The position numbers were made by a program, and so were the translations under genes. From contig CAWGGS010000028.1 of NCBI GenBank assembly GCA_963822095.1, forward strand, positions 62,001 to 126,000: a stretch of DNA of 64,000 nt. Direction: 5' to 3'. Shown here piece after piece: positions 1 to 8,317 of the stretch. The notes beneath the pieces are model-generated. The model was not told the DNA's origin, did not search any database, and saw only the letters and a program-made list of their open reading frames with translations. Position 1 is the first letter of the stretch. Each line of letters opens with the position of its first letter. The stretch comes from CAWGGS01 sp963822095. GTDB lineage: Bacteria > Desulfobacterota > Desulfobulbia > Desulfobulbales > Desulfocapsaceae.

Positions 1-1
1 G

Positions 2-1057
2 GACCAAGATGTCTTTGGCATGGTCAGAAAAGATGCTGCGGTAAGCATCGCGATCCTGTTCGTTCGAAGCGGCACCATCAGCGGCAGCCGCACCTATTTC
101 CTGGAGGACCCTTACGGTGACGATCAGGCCCTACTCTCTCAGATACTGAACCAATACTATTTTCACGGAAGCAACCTGCCACACCAGATTCTCCTGCCCC
201 TTGAACCCGATGATCTGGATCTTCTCAATGAACATTTCAACGATGTGGCCGATGGCAAGGTTGAGATTGTGATTCCCAAACGCGGCGGCAGGATGGAGTT
301 GATGACCATGGCCAAGACCAACGCCGAGCAGGTCTTTGCCGAACGAGACAACCGTGAACGCTCCTGGCAGAGCCTGTCGGCTGCCATGCAGAGGAAGCTG
401 CATCTCGATCGCCCACCCGAAACCATCGAGTGTCTGGATATCTCCAATATCGGCGGGAAACAGGCTGTGGGCTCCCTGGTCAATTTCAGTCAGGGTCAAC
501 CAGCCAAGAACAATTTTCGCCATTTCAAAATCAAGACGGTCTCCGGTCCAGACGATTATGCCATGATGGGCGAGGTCCTGGAACGGAGGCTGAAACGAGG
601 AATCGAAGAAGATACTCTTCCGGACCTCTTCGTCGTGGACGGCGGTCGCGGCCAACTGGGCATGGCCATGCAGGTAGCCGGAACACTGGGCATAATAAAT
701 ACTATCGACTGGATCGGTATCGCCAAAGAACGTGATGACGAGGGGGAAAAACTCTACAAACCAGGACGGAAAAATCCCATAATTCTTCCCGCCCACGACC
801 CTGTATTGCTCTATCTGATGCGGATACGGGATGAGTCCCATCGCTACGGGATCACCTTTCACAGAAGGCTTCGCCGAAAATCAACCCTTGCTTCCGAACT
901 CGACCGGATTCCCGGCGTCGGTCCTGCCAGAAAAAAGGCGCTCCTCAAGAACCTGGGCAGCCTGAAACGGATCAAGGCAGCAACGACAGGACAACTCGCC
1001 GATATTCCAGGCATTGGAAGAGAGCTGGCAGAGGAAATTTATTCCTTTCTGCACTGA
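2..1057 (+). CDS. uvrC: UvrABC system protein C (excinuclease subunit), 5' end outside the window
   Basis: UvrC makes the incisions on both sides of a DNA lesion after UvrA/UvrB damage recognition. Only the last 351 residues are in the window; the reading frame is open from base 2, so the GIY-YIG nuclease and UvrB-binding parts lie upstream. Visible are the RNase H-like endonuclease domain (ECLDISN, then LFVVDGGRGQLG, and the late GITFHRR histidine region) and, at the C-terminus, two helix-hairpin-helix motifs (RIPGVGPARKKALL and ADIPGIGRELAEEI). These are the standard UvrC C-terminal domains in standard order, and the gene ends at a normal TGA. A T-rich hairpin about 165 bp downstream may terminate its transcript. 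Confidence 0.95.
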   Translation, partial: DQDVFGMVRKDAAVSIAILFVRSGTISGSRTYFLEDPYGDDQALLSQILNQYYFHGSNLPHQILLPLEPDDLDLLNEHFNDVADGKVEIVIPKRGGRMELMTMAKTNAEQVFAERDNRERSWQSLSAAMQRKLHLDRPPETIECLDISNIGGKQAVGSLVNFSQGQPAKNNFRHFKIKTVSGPDDYAMMGEVLERRLKRGIEEDTLPDLFVVDGGRGQLGMAMQVAGTLGIINTIDWIGIAKERDDEGEKLYKPGRKNPIILPAHDPVLLYLMRIRDESHRYGITFHRRLRRKSTLASELDRIPGVGPARKKALLKNLGSLKRIKAATTGQLADIPGIGRELAEEIYSFLH

Positions 1058-1222
1058 TGAGGATGAAAAAATCCCCTTCTATACTACACATAAACCTATC
1101 CCAAAATACCATTATTTTTCCAAGACACAAAAAAAATGATTGCTTTTCCAGCAACCCTATGCTACCAACAGATAATTGTTGTGCAAAGATCTAGAGAAAC
1201 ATTGTAATAGTGTCTGTTCTGC

Positions 1223-1265
1223 GACCGCGAAGCACCTCAATTTGCTTTGGCGGTCTTTTTTTTTT
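1223..1265 (+). terminator. Intrinsic terminator between uvrC and the cold-shock gene
   Basis: Stem GACCGC (1223-1228) pairs with GCGGTC (1250-1255), and an inner AAGCA (1230-1234) pairs with TGCTT (1243-1247). Ten T residues follow (1256-1265). It could end uvrC transcription or be the 3' end of a small RNA or cold-shock mRNA leader starting in 1060-1220. The sequence alone does not decide between these. Confidence 0.75.
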
Positions 1266-1352
1266 GCACACATATTTTTCCCGGTCCAGATTGCGATCGG
1301 TTTTTTATCATGTTGGTTCCATAAAGGAACTGCGTACAAAAGGAGTAGTCAA

Positions 1353-1553
1353 ATGGCAGAAGGAACAGTAAAGTGGTTTAATGATTCAAAGGGTTTCGGA
1401 TTTATCGAGCAAGACGGAGGACAGGATGTTTTCGTTCACTATTCTGCAATTCAGTCGGAAGGATTCAAATCCCTTGATGAAGGCTCCCGCGTAAGTTTTG
1501 AAATTGTAGATGGCCCAAAAGGTCCTGCTGCTGACAAAGTGCAAAGAATCTAA
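1353..1553 (+). CDS. Cold-shock domain protein (CspA family)
   Basis: A 66-residue single cold-shock domain, the usual length for CspA-type RNA chaperones that bind single-stranded RNA and DNA and melt secondary structure. The RNP1 motif KGFGFI and RNP2 motif VFVHY are intact, and the protein starts MAEGTVKWFN as in most homologues. The ATG at 1353 was chosen because an AGGAG lies at 1341-1345; upstream in-frame starts would add an unrelated extension. It is a single-gene unit with an intrinsic terminator shortly after the stop. Which paralogue (cold-induced or constitutive) cannot be told from one copy. Confidence 0.96.
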   Translation: MAEGTVKWFNDSKGFGFIEQDGGQDVFVHYSAIQSEGFKSLDEGSRVSFEIVDGPKGPAADKVQRI

Positions 1554-1576
1554 GAGCTTCACCTTCAAAATAGCTG

Positions 1577-1608
1577 AAAAAAAACCCCGCATAACGCGGG
1601 GTTTTTTT
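1577..1608 (+). terminator. Rho-independent terminator of the cold-shock gene
   Basis: CCCCGC (1585-1590), loop ATAAC, GCGGGG (1596-1601), flanked by an A run on the left and a T run on the right. It lies 24 bp after the stop codon at 1553. Being symmetric, it could also serve the opposing gene that ends at 1711. Confidence 0.92.
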
Positions 1609-1710
1609 AGCCCTCCGGCTTTCAATTGCACCTGTCCTTCCTCTGACCCATTTGATGCACGTCCAATAATAGAGCCTACCGACTTTGGAAATATATCAAC
1701 CCTTTCTTTT

Positions 1711-3132
1711 TCAATAAAGACCCTTGAGAACAATATCATCATCGGTCCCGAATTTCCCATCGTTTCCTTCCCAGATCAAGGCCTTGTCTCTGAATATCAT
1801 CATCCTCGCGTCACTGAAGCGATACAGGGGCTGAATGTCTGCATTACGGAGTTTGGTATTTAGAAAAACGATGAACATGCCGGTCTGCACCTTCAGCCGC
1901 AACCCGGACCTGTCGTAGGCTGTGAAATCCGGTGGCCTGAAAAAATACCAGCCGCTCAGGTTTTGAAGTGGTGGTGGCACAAAAGTCTTCTGTCCTGACG
2001 GATGGATATCGCCGAACAGCCGTCCCTTTTTCGATTGCTCGATAACAGGTGCCCAAAAGGTCTGCAACATGGCCAGGGTTCTGTTGGGTTGGAACGTGAG
2101 CCGATACATAACCGTCCGCAACCATCCCGGAATGAGCCGCAGGAATAAAGGTTGATTGCCCCCCGGGAGACTCTTCCCTTTTATAATCTCCTCAACCGAA
2201 TGTCCGAGTCGGTCTTTGTCACTGAGATAAATTTCGAGCCAGGGCATGGTAAAGGACAGCTCCCGGTCAGTCAGGGGCGCAAAGGCCGTTTGAATCTGTC
2301 CCAACTCCGAAGGCATGAGCCGGTTATCCAGGACAATACGGTAAATTACGCGAAGATTCGTACGGGCAACGGAGAGCCAAATCATTTTTTGAACCAGATA
2401 CGAAGAACCTGCCATTGCCTTTCCGGCAACCTCCTGGAGGCTGCAGACAGTGGCTACTGCTCGAACCAGGTTCCCACCACGAGCCTGCAGAAGAGCATAG
2501 AGCTGATAGATATGGGCAATCCTGGAAATATTATGGAGAGGCAGGGGAAGTCCGTTGTTGGCAGCCTTTATATTCTCAAGTATCGGATATCCGGCAAGTC
2601 GTTGGATAATTTGCCTCTTTCCGATAATATTGGTCCAGGCTTTTTCGATGTCGCCCCTGTGCTGGAGAATATCCTGAAGTTGATCGGAGTTCAGGAGGTT
2701 CGAGAGGTCCGGAATTCGGACGGCATCATCCACGATTAACCGCTCCAAAAGCAGACTCGAGTCATTTGCCACCGGGCCGGAGGTGGAGAAATCCGCCTTG
2801 GTATAAAGCTCTTTAGGCGGCGGGGCATCGACAAGCTGAAAGATGAGAAAGGCCAGCAGGCCAAGAAAAACTGGGATACGCAAATAAAACATCAGCTTGT
2901 TTCGAGAAAGCCCCGGCAAAAAAGGGCAGGCAATGACAACAAAGGCCACGGCCATCAGGAACAGCAGGATGTACACAACACCCCTCCTTGCATCCGAACC
3001 CAAAGGACCAGTCAGGGTGAAATATGAATAGACCCCGACAATGAAAGCGGATGTAACAAACAGAAGAACCAATACAACCAGACTGAGAAAAGATGCAATG
3101 CGGCGTGAGAAAGACGTGTTCGGAGTTTTCAC
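1711..3132 (-). CDS. Conserved-looking membrane protein of unknown function
   Basis: 473 residues. The N-terminal 105 residues hold three hydrophobic segments (about 11-33, 49-71 and 83-103) joined by short charged loops. The remaining ~365 residues are soluble, helix-rich and without a domain I recognise; with an odd number of membrane segments this part is probably periplasmic if the N-terminus is inside. The extreme C-terminus contains an acidic NDGKFGTDDDI stretch resembling a calcium-binding loop. The start is a GTG at 3130-3132 with GGGA upstream. It is transcribed convergently with the cold-shock gene, and about 320 bp separates it from the kinase gene behind it. No function is assigned. 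Confidence 0.7.
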   Translation of the reverse strand: MKTPNTSFSRRIASFLSLVVLVLLFVTSAFIVGVYSYFTLTGPLGSDARRGVVYILLFLMAVAFVVIACPFLPGLSRNKLMFYLRIPVFLGLLAFLIFQLVDAPPPKELYTKADFSTSGPVANDSSLLLERLIVDDAVRIPDLSNLLNSDQLQDILQHRGDIEKAWTNIIGKRQIIQRLAGYPILENIKAANNGLPLPLHNISRIAHIYQLYALLQARGGNLVRAVATVCSLQEVAGKAMAGSSYLVQKMIWLSVARTNLRVIYRIVLDNRLMPSELGQIQTAFAPLTDRELSFTMPWLEIYLSDKDRLGHSVEEIIKGKSLPGGNQPLFLRLIPGWLRTVMYRLTFQPNRTLAMLQTFWAPVIEQSKKGRLFGDIHPSGQKTFVPPPLQNLSGWYFFRPPDFTAYDRSGLRLKVQTGMFIVFLNTKLRNADIQPLYRFSDARMMIFRDKALIWEGNDGKFGTDDDIVLKGLY

Positions 3133-3450
3133 GGTGTTCCCTGATGCACGATACCTCGTTAATCTCCTGGGGTCGGGAATAGCTTCGGCTCCAAAAATGA
3201 GCCTGGAAAACCCAGTTGAATATTCCGGTAGACAAAACCATACGGTATCTTTCTATCGAACAAGGGGGTATCTTTTCAACCCTTTTTTTCTTCCAAATAC
3301 ATTCTATCTCAACTCCCTGCTGAACATTTTTTATTGATAATCCATACGTATTGCCAAATGCATTGCTCTTTAAACGCAGACTCAAGAGTTGAGCAGCCGG
3401 GGCGAGAAGCAATCACCTCTCCGTCCGAGCTGGATATAAATGCATCGGAC
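3133..3450. other. Intergenic region with no recognised gene
   Basis: Lies between two minus-strand genes and should hold the promoter of the membrane protein starting at 3132. It is A/T-rich around 3290-3370. I see no convincing RNA gene or terminator hairpin. Confidence 0.5.
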
Positions 3451-4941
3451 TCATCCCCCACACCCCTTGCATTCGGCGGACTTGGCAAAGGGCAGGATCA
3501 CCGTGAAGGTCGTTCCCTCTCCGAGACGGCTTTCCACCTTGATCCTACCGTGGTGAGCCTCAATGATGCTCTTGACGATGGCAAGCCCCAGGCCGGTCCC
3601 GTGTATCTCCCGTGTCTGACTGTCCTTAACCCGATAGAACCTGACAAATATCCGCTCAAGATCCTCCTCGGGAATACCAAACCCCGTATCGGAGACCCTG
3701 ATTACCAGATAGTTGTTTTCCACCTTGGCCGAGATGGAAATAGACCCACCCGGAGGCGAATATTTGATTGCATTGGTGATCAGATTGGTGAACACCTCGT
3801 CCAGACCGCGACGATCCGCACAAATAGACGAAAGGTTGGGAACCATTTCAAGACGAATGGCAATTTTCTTTTCCCCTGCTCCTGCCTCATGGAACGTTAC
3901 CTGCTCACTGAGAAGAGTATTGATATCAACCGTCTCTTTCTCATGGGTAATCAGCCCCGATTCGATTCGAGCCAGGTCGAGAAGCTCCGAGACCATGTTT
4001 GTGAGATTAAGGATTTTATCCGAGGCCCTTCCCAGGATTTCCGTCTGTTTGTCAGTGACATCCCCGGCAAGCCCGTCAAGGATGATCTTGATCTGCATCA
4101 GGAGAGAGTTCATGGGGCTGCGAATCTCATGGGCGACCATGGAGACGAAATCCGATTTCATCTGGTCGATTTTTTTCAGTGCCGTAATGTCATGGAGGAC
4201 GGTGATCGTACCGAGATTGCGACCCGTCCGGTCTCTGAAAGGTGAACACTTCACACCGAGAACCTTCTCATCGGTTCCGTCCCAGACGAGTTCCCCTGTG
4301 ATTTCACGATAGGTGGTAAGCGGCATGGAGAGGGCCTGGTCGATCATCTGCTGAAGTGTTTCATTTGCAATACACTCCTCAACAGTATGCCCGATCACGC
4401 TTTCTCCATGGTGACCAATCAAATGCAGGAAGGCCGGATTGGCCAACACGATCCGTTTTTGATCATCAGTGGTCAGGACACCATCGGTGAGACGATTGAC
4501 CACCATCTTGAGCCGGGATTTTGTGTCGGTGATATCCTGCAGGGCACGGGTATACTTGATCGCCTTGGCGACAACCGCCCGCAACTGTTCCGGATCAAAA
4601 GGCTTCGGAATGAAGTCGAAGGCCCCCTTCTTCATGGCCTCGATGGAATGCTCAATTGTCGCATAGCCAGTAATGACGATGATCACCGTATCCGGGTGCA
4701 GATCACAAACCCGTGCCAGGACATCGAATCCTGAAATCGTGGGCATCATCAAATCGAGCAGGATAATATCGAAATGCCGCTCCTCGATCATCTGCAGGCC
4801 CTTTGCCCCATCGGAGGCCAGGTCCACGTCATAACCAAGCTCCGAGAGAACAATACGGCAACCCTCCCTTATCCGCTCCTCATCATCCACCACAAGGATC
4901 TGTGGGCGAAAAAAATCATGTGCTCCTATTTCGTCAATCAT
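3451..4941 (-). CDS. Hybrid sensor: receiver - PAS - histidine kinase
   Basis: 496 residues. An N-terminal receiver domain (residues about 12-130; phospho-acceptor D63 in LLDLMMP, conserved K113 in IPKPF) is followed by a PAS domain (about 145-255), a HisKA dimerisation domain with phospho-acceptor H271 in MVAHEIRSP, and a HATPase_c domain with N box (NLITNAIKYSPPG), G1 (DTGFGIPEED) and G2 (GTGLGLAIVKS). There is no membrane segment, so it is cytoplasmic. The receiver-first order suggests it takes phosphate from another kinase, most simply the PAS kinase encoded just upstream (18-bp gap, same strand), and passes or modulates it through its own kinase core. The C-terminus ends in a CKGCGG tail. 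The ligand is unknown. Confidence 0.9.
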   Translation of the reverse strand: MIDEIGAHDFFRPQILVVDDEERIREGCRIVLSELGYDVDLASDGAKGLQMIEERHFDIILLDLMMPTISGFDVLARVCDLHPDTVIIVITGYATIEHSIEAMKKGAFDFIPKPFDPEQLRAVVAKAIKYTRALQDITDTKSRLKMVVNRLTDGVLTTDDQKRIVLANPAFLHLIGHHGESVIGHTVEECIANETLQQMIDQALSMPLTTYREITGELVWDGTDEKVLGVKCSPFRDRTGRNLGTITVLHDITALKKIDQMKSDFVSMVAHEIRSPMNSLLMQIKIILDGLAGDVTDKQTEILGRASDKILNLTNMVSELLDLARIESGLITHEKETVDINTLLSEQVTFHEAGAGEKKIAIRLEMVPNLSSICADRRGLDEVFTNLITNAIKYSPPGGSISISAKVENNYLVIRVSDTGFGIPEEDLERIFVRFYRVKDSQTREIHGTGLGLAIVKSIIEAHHGRIKVESRLGEGTTFTVILPFAKSAECKGCGG

Positions 4942-4959
4942 TTTCCAACGAGTCCTTCT

Positions 4960-6483
4960 CTATCCGATCGAATCAAACAATATTTCCGCCGATTTATTCA
5001 ACAACGGAAATTCCATTGCAATGGTGGTCCCTTCCGGACCTGTTTTTTTCACAAAAATACGTCCTTGATTTTCTTCCATTATCCCATAGGCCATACTTAA
5101 CCCAAGTCCTGTTCCCTTACCAAGTTCCTTGGTTGTAAAAAACGGATCGAATATCTTGGAGATATTCTCCTCGGGAATGCCGCATCCGGTATCGGTAACC
5201 TCCAGGTAGGCCTTTTGGTTCTTCTCATCTTTATAGACAGAAAAGGCCAAGGTCCCCTTTCCGTTCATCGCATCTATGGCATTGATTGTCAGGTTGATGA
5301 CAATCTGGCAGAGTTGGTTTTTATCTGCGTTGACATATATCGACTTATCTGCCGCCTCATTGATGATCCTGACGTTCATGAAAAGCTTCTGGTCATGGAT
5401 GAGCCCCAGGCTGTCGCCCACCAGCTTTCCAAGTTGAAATATTCCTTTGGACGGATTGGTCTGGCGACTGTAAGCGAGAAGATTTTTGACGATCTCCTTG
5501 CAGCGCTGAGCGTCTTCTATGATATATTCCAGGCTCTGCCGCATAGGATAGGTTGTTTCCATCTTTTCATACATGAGATTTCCATAGAGCAGTATGCTGG
5601 TCAGCGGATTATTGATCTCGTGGGCTACACCAGCTGCCAACCTGCCCATGGAAGCCATCTTTTCAGACTGCACGAGCTGACTTTGAGCCTCCATCAGCTT
5701 TTTCTCCACAGCCTGTTTTTCCCTGAGATCGGTATAGATGGCCGCCGTCGCAGCCTCCCGTCCATCCTCATAGATGATGGCTGCGGTCATCTCGACCGGG
5801 ACCGTGACACCGCTCTTGGTGACGATATCGACCTTGGTAAGTGGCAGCTTGCCCTGCCCTCCATAGTCTTCATCCCGAAGCTTTTTCATGAGCTCTCTGG
5901 CAATTCCTTGGGGATAAAAGTCTTCGATGTTCAATTTACGGCCATTCCTTGCCGAATAGCCAAAGAGTTCTTCGGCGGCATGGTTCATCAGGATAATGGT
6001 ACCACTTCGATCCGAGGCGATAATGGCCTGGACAGAACTCTGCACCACCTTATCGATCAATTCCCAGACACCGCTGTACATTCTTTCCAGCGTTTTTACC
6101 CGTGTGACGTCGCGGAAGCTTTCAATAACGTATTTTACTTCACCGTCATCGCCTAAAATCGGGGAAAAGACTCGATCCTCCCACCGTTCCCGGTTTCCGG
6201 AGCCTTTGATCTTTAGAAGAACCGACTGTCCGGCCTTATATTTGACGGTCTTTCTCAACGGACATTCATCGCCCGCACAGGGAAAATAAAGGGAGGGAGA
6301 GTGTTTGCGGAATATCTCTTTGCAGGTCTTCCCGACAATCTGCGACAGATCGGCATTAATCTGCCTCAGAAAGATCTCGTTGGCGGCAATGATGGTCTTA
6401 TCGGGTTTGAGGATAAGGGTAGGAAAAGACATGGAGTCGAAGACCCGTAGCCTCCAGTCAAAATCCTTATCAATCAGTACCAT
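4960..6483 (-). CDS. Cytoplasmic PAS-PAS sensor histidine kinase
   Basis: 507 residues without membrane segments. PAS 1 spans about 10-130 and carries C54 (GKTCKEIF) and C69/C74 (FPCAGDECPLRKT). PAS 2 spans about 140-255, followed by a short coiled coil. The HisKA motif MGRLAAGVAHEINNPLTSI has H288, and HATPase motifs DTGCGIPEENISKIFDPFF and GTGLGLSMAYG close the protein, typical of the NtrB/HPK4 class. The cysteine arrangement in PAS 1 is shared with the activator at 16311-17708 and suggests a metal, Fe-S or thiol redox sensor (inference). It sits between the ACT-like pair (15 bp upstream) and the hybrid kinase (18 bp downstream), so the four genes look like one operon. Confidence 0.9.
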   Translation of the reverse strand: MVLIDKDFDWRLRVFDSMSFPTLILKPDKTIIAANEIFLRQINADLSQIVGKTCKEIFRKHSPSLYFPCAGDECPLRKTVKYKAGQSVLLKIKGSGNRERWEDRVFSPILGDDGEVKYVIESFRDVTRVKTLERMYSGVWELIDKVVQSSVQAIIASDRSGTIILMNHAAEELFGYSARNGRKLNIEDFYPQGIARELMKKLRDEDYGGQGKLPLTKVDIVTKSGVTVPVEMTAAIIYEDGREAATAAIYTDLREKQAVEKKLMEAQSQLVQSEKMASMGRLAAGVAHEINNPLTSILLYGNLMYEKMETTYPMRQSLEYIIEDAQRCKEIVKNLLAYSRQTNPSKGIFQLGKLVGDSLGLIHDQKLFMNVRIINEAADKSIYVNADKNQLCQIVINLTINAIDAMNGKGTLAFSVYKDEKNQKAYLEVTDTGCGIPEENISKIFDPFFTTKELGKGTGLGLSMAYGIMEENQGRIFVKKTGPEGTTIAMEFPLLNKSAEILFDSIG

Positions 6484-6498
6484 GATGTCATGACCCTT

Positions 6499-7026
6499 TT
6501 ATCTTTGATCGTCATCTTCAACCGACTTCGGCACAATAAAGGTTTCTGCCAATAATCGTATAGCCTTTTGGGCGCAATTTTCCGGGACAAGGATACAAAC
6601 ATTCGTTCCTGCACAACCGGCTGCCAGCATCGGCATATCTCCGTTCTCAAGAGCGGCAAAGGCGGCATGGGCAATCCCGTAACGATCCTGAAAATGCGGT
6701 CCATGAAAAGAGATCATCTCGACGGGAAAGTCAAGAGTAAGTGATATTTCCGTCTCGTTTTTTATCACCTCCTTGATCCGTTTATGGCAGAGAGTATCTT
6801 GTTTTTCCTCAAGGACAACGCAGAATTGCGCCGATTTTTGATCAAGCTGTCTAAGAAAGGTCAAAGCAAAAGAGCCACACTCCTGAGCCAAATCTTCCAG
6901 GCGTGTTCCCCAGTTCTCCATATGCCCCAATGGCAGGACAAAGGAAAGGAGCATCAGGCCGGTCTTTTCCCTGAAACCGTATATCCGTATCTTAGATTCC
7001 CAATAGGCAGCAACGGTCTCCGGCAT
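6499..7026 (-). CDS. ACT-domain-like regulatory protein (second of a pair)
   Basis: 175 residues. The C-terminal ~65 residues (FHGPHFQDRYGIAHAAFAAL, then MPMLAAGCAGTNVCILVP and an AIRLLAETF helix) follow the beta-alpha-beta-beta-alpha-beta pattern of ACT domains in aspartokinase; the N-terminal half may be a second, more diverged ACT fold. No kinase or enzyme domain is present, so a small-molecule sensing role is likely, perhaps for an amino acid. The ATG at 7026 was chosen because GGAG lies just upstream; a TTG at 7041 is less likely. It starts 26 bp after the stop of the other ACT-like gene and 15 bp before the PAS kinase gene, which suggests it feeds a ligand signal to that kinase (inference). 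Confidence 0.65.
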   Translation of the reverse strand: MPETVAAYWESKIRIYGFREKTGLMLLSFVLPLGHMENWGTRLEDLAQECGSFALTFLRQLDQKSAQFCVVLEEKQDTLCHKRIKEVIKNETEISLTLDFPVEMISFHGPHFQDRYGIAHAAFAALENGDMPMLAAGCAGTNVCILVPENCAQKAIRLLAETFIVPKSVEDDDQR

Positions 7027-7051
7027 GGTTTCTCCAAACAATAGTGGATGC

Positions 7052-7513
7052 TTAACTGTGGTCCGGGTTCAGATCGTAATCCGAGTGGAACGGTGAATGG
7101 TTGACGGGCAGATTGAATTCCTTCTGCAAGGCATTAACCGCGGATTGAAGAAGTCGATGGTCGATGACCATCGACAAGGACGACAGGGATGTACAAAGAG
7201 CATGAATTGGGATTCCAGCCTCTCCGAGTATCCTTACCGTAGCGCCAAGCACAGCCAGGCTTCCATTATGGGGAAAAATCGAGAGTGTTGCGACCAAATC
7301 GATTATTTCAACATGTCCAGCTTCGAAGGCAACCTGTCCCATAAACCCTGTCACCCTCCCAACATCTTTTCGTGCCACACAAAAACTGCAGGCAGAACCG
7401 ACTTCGATCTGTCGTCGAATCAAAAAAGCCAGATTGATTTTGTCTTCGGCAATACGCTGCAGCAAAGAGGGGTGATGGTGGGAGAGATTGATCAACACCA
7501 GCTCCGGGCTCAT
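7052..7513 (-). CDS. ACT-domain-like regulatory protein (first of a pair)
   Basis: About 153 residues from the ATG at 7513, which is preceded by a G-rich ribosome-binding site; GTG/ATG starts at 7570/7567 would add 18-19 residues and cannot be excluded. The C-terminal half (VATLSIFPHNGSLAVLGAT, then AGIPIHALCTSLSSLSMVI and SAVNALQKEF) resembles the ACT2 repeat of aspartokinase. The gene is close in size and architecture to its neighbour, suggesting duplication and perhaps a heterodimer. It is the first gene of the four-gene signalling operon that runs to 3451. The assignment rests on sequence pattern, not on a search. Confidence 0.62.
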   Translation of the reverse strand: MSPELVLINLSHHHPSLLQRIAEDKINLAFLIRRQIEVGSACSFCVARKDVGRVTGFMGQVAFEAGHVEIIDLVATLSIFPHNGSLAVLGATVRILGEAGIPIHALCTSLSSLSMVIDHRLLQSAVNALQKEFNLPVNHSPFHSDYDLNPDHS

Positions 7514-7663
7514 TTTGATGCCCCCGATCTTCACTTTGCCACTATCTTCTGAGCACACGTTTTGCATCACAAACCTGTACAGCTCTTATACTAAGGATGG
7601 CGAAGGATCTGTAAAGGGATTACATGGACAAATGTGTTTACAGTTCCGACATGAGATTCAGCC

Positions 7664-7720
7664 GAAAAAAGCGGGACACCGGCCCCTCCTGGCACGGTAA
7701 AGAACCGGCACCCCGCTTTG
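7664..7720 (-). terminator. Intrinsic terminator of the single-domain receiver gene
   Basis: On the minus strand a 13-bp stem (7705-7717 with 7670-7682, six G-C-rich pairs at the base, three G-U wobbles in the middle, then CCGG) is followed by a T run (complement of A 7665-7670). It begins five bases after the TAA at 7723-7725, so the receiver is a separate transcription unit from the ACT/kinase operon below it. Confidence 0.85.
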
Positions 7721-7722
7721 TT

Positions 7723-8109
7723 TTACTGCAGATTATCGCTGACAATCTCCATCAATTTATCGAGATCGATGGGTTTCGGCACATAATCATCGGCCAGGGT
7801 GGTTTTACCGCCCATATGGGTATAATTGGTCGAGTTGATCGCATCGGCTACAGCAGTCAGCAAGACGACGATGATGTCTTTATACTCCTCGGAATTTTTC
7901 AGCTCATCACAGAGGGCATACCCATCTTTGCGCGGCATCATCACGTCGAGGATAATCAGCGCGGGACGCTCTTTTTTAATCTGGTCCCAGGCTTCCATTC
8001 CGTCATAGGCCTTGGCAACCTTGTAATTCTGGCTCTCCAACTTCATGGCCAGGGATTCAACCAGATCAGGGTCATCATCGACAACCAGTATCAGTTTCTT
8101 ATCATCCAT
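7723..8109 (-). CDS. Single-domain response regulator (CheY-like receiver)
   Basis: A stand-alone receiver of 128 residues: acidic pair in VVDDDPD near the N-terminus, phospho-acceptor aspartate in LIILDVMMPRKDGY, conserved threonine in LLTAV, and lysine in YVPKPIDLDKL. There is no output domain, so it acts by protein-protein contact or as a phosphate shuttle. The ATG at 8109 is chosen because GAGGAGG lies 8-9 bases upstream (8118-8125); an earlier in-frame start would cover that site. It lies between the MetF operon and the two-kinase operon and could be a partner of either kinase. A strong terminator follows the stop. Confidence 0.92.
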   Translation of the reverse strand: MDDKKLILVVDDDPDLVESLAMKLESQNYKVAKAYDGMEAWDQIKKERPALIILDVMMPRKDGYALCDELKNSEEYKDIIVVLLTAVADAINSTNYTHMGGKTTLADDYVPKPIDLDKLMEIVSDNLQ

Positions 8110-8200
8110 GTTGTACTTCCTCCTCATAGAACATGTATTTTTTATTTCAAATTCTTACACTTGACAAGCTTGAAAAAAACTTTGGATTGAAAATGGCTAA

Positions 8201-8310
8201 GTAAAAATCTTCATATGCGAGACGCGCAAATTTTTAATTGTTTCGGCGTACGAGAGGTACGTCGAAATGATTGGAAATTTGTAGCAACGAAGCAGATGGA
8301 GAGTTTTTAC
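8201..8310. repeat. Long inverted repeat downstream of metF
   Basis: Outer arms GTAAAAA (8201-8207) and TTTTTAC (8304-8310) enclose a near-continuous 25-bp inner stem (8227-8251 with 8257-8281, loop GAGAG). Every mismatch in that inner stem is a G-U pair when read as plus-strand RNA. It lies right after the metF stop, so it may act as a transcript 3' end or be a small non-coding mobile repeat. A related outer-arm pattern (CGTAAAA/TTTTACG) occurs at 33243-33379. Confidence 0.75.
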
Positions 8311-8317
8311 GACGCCA

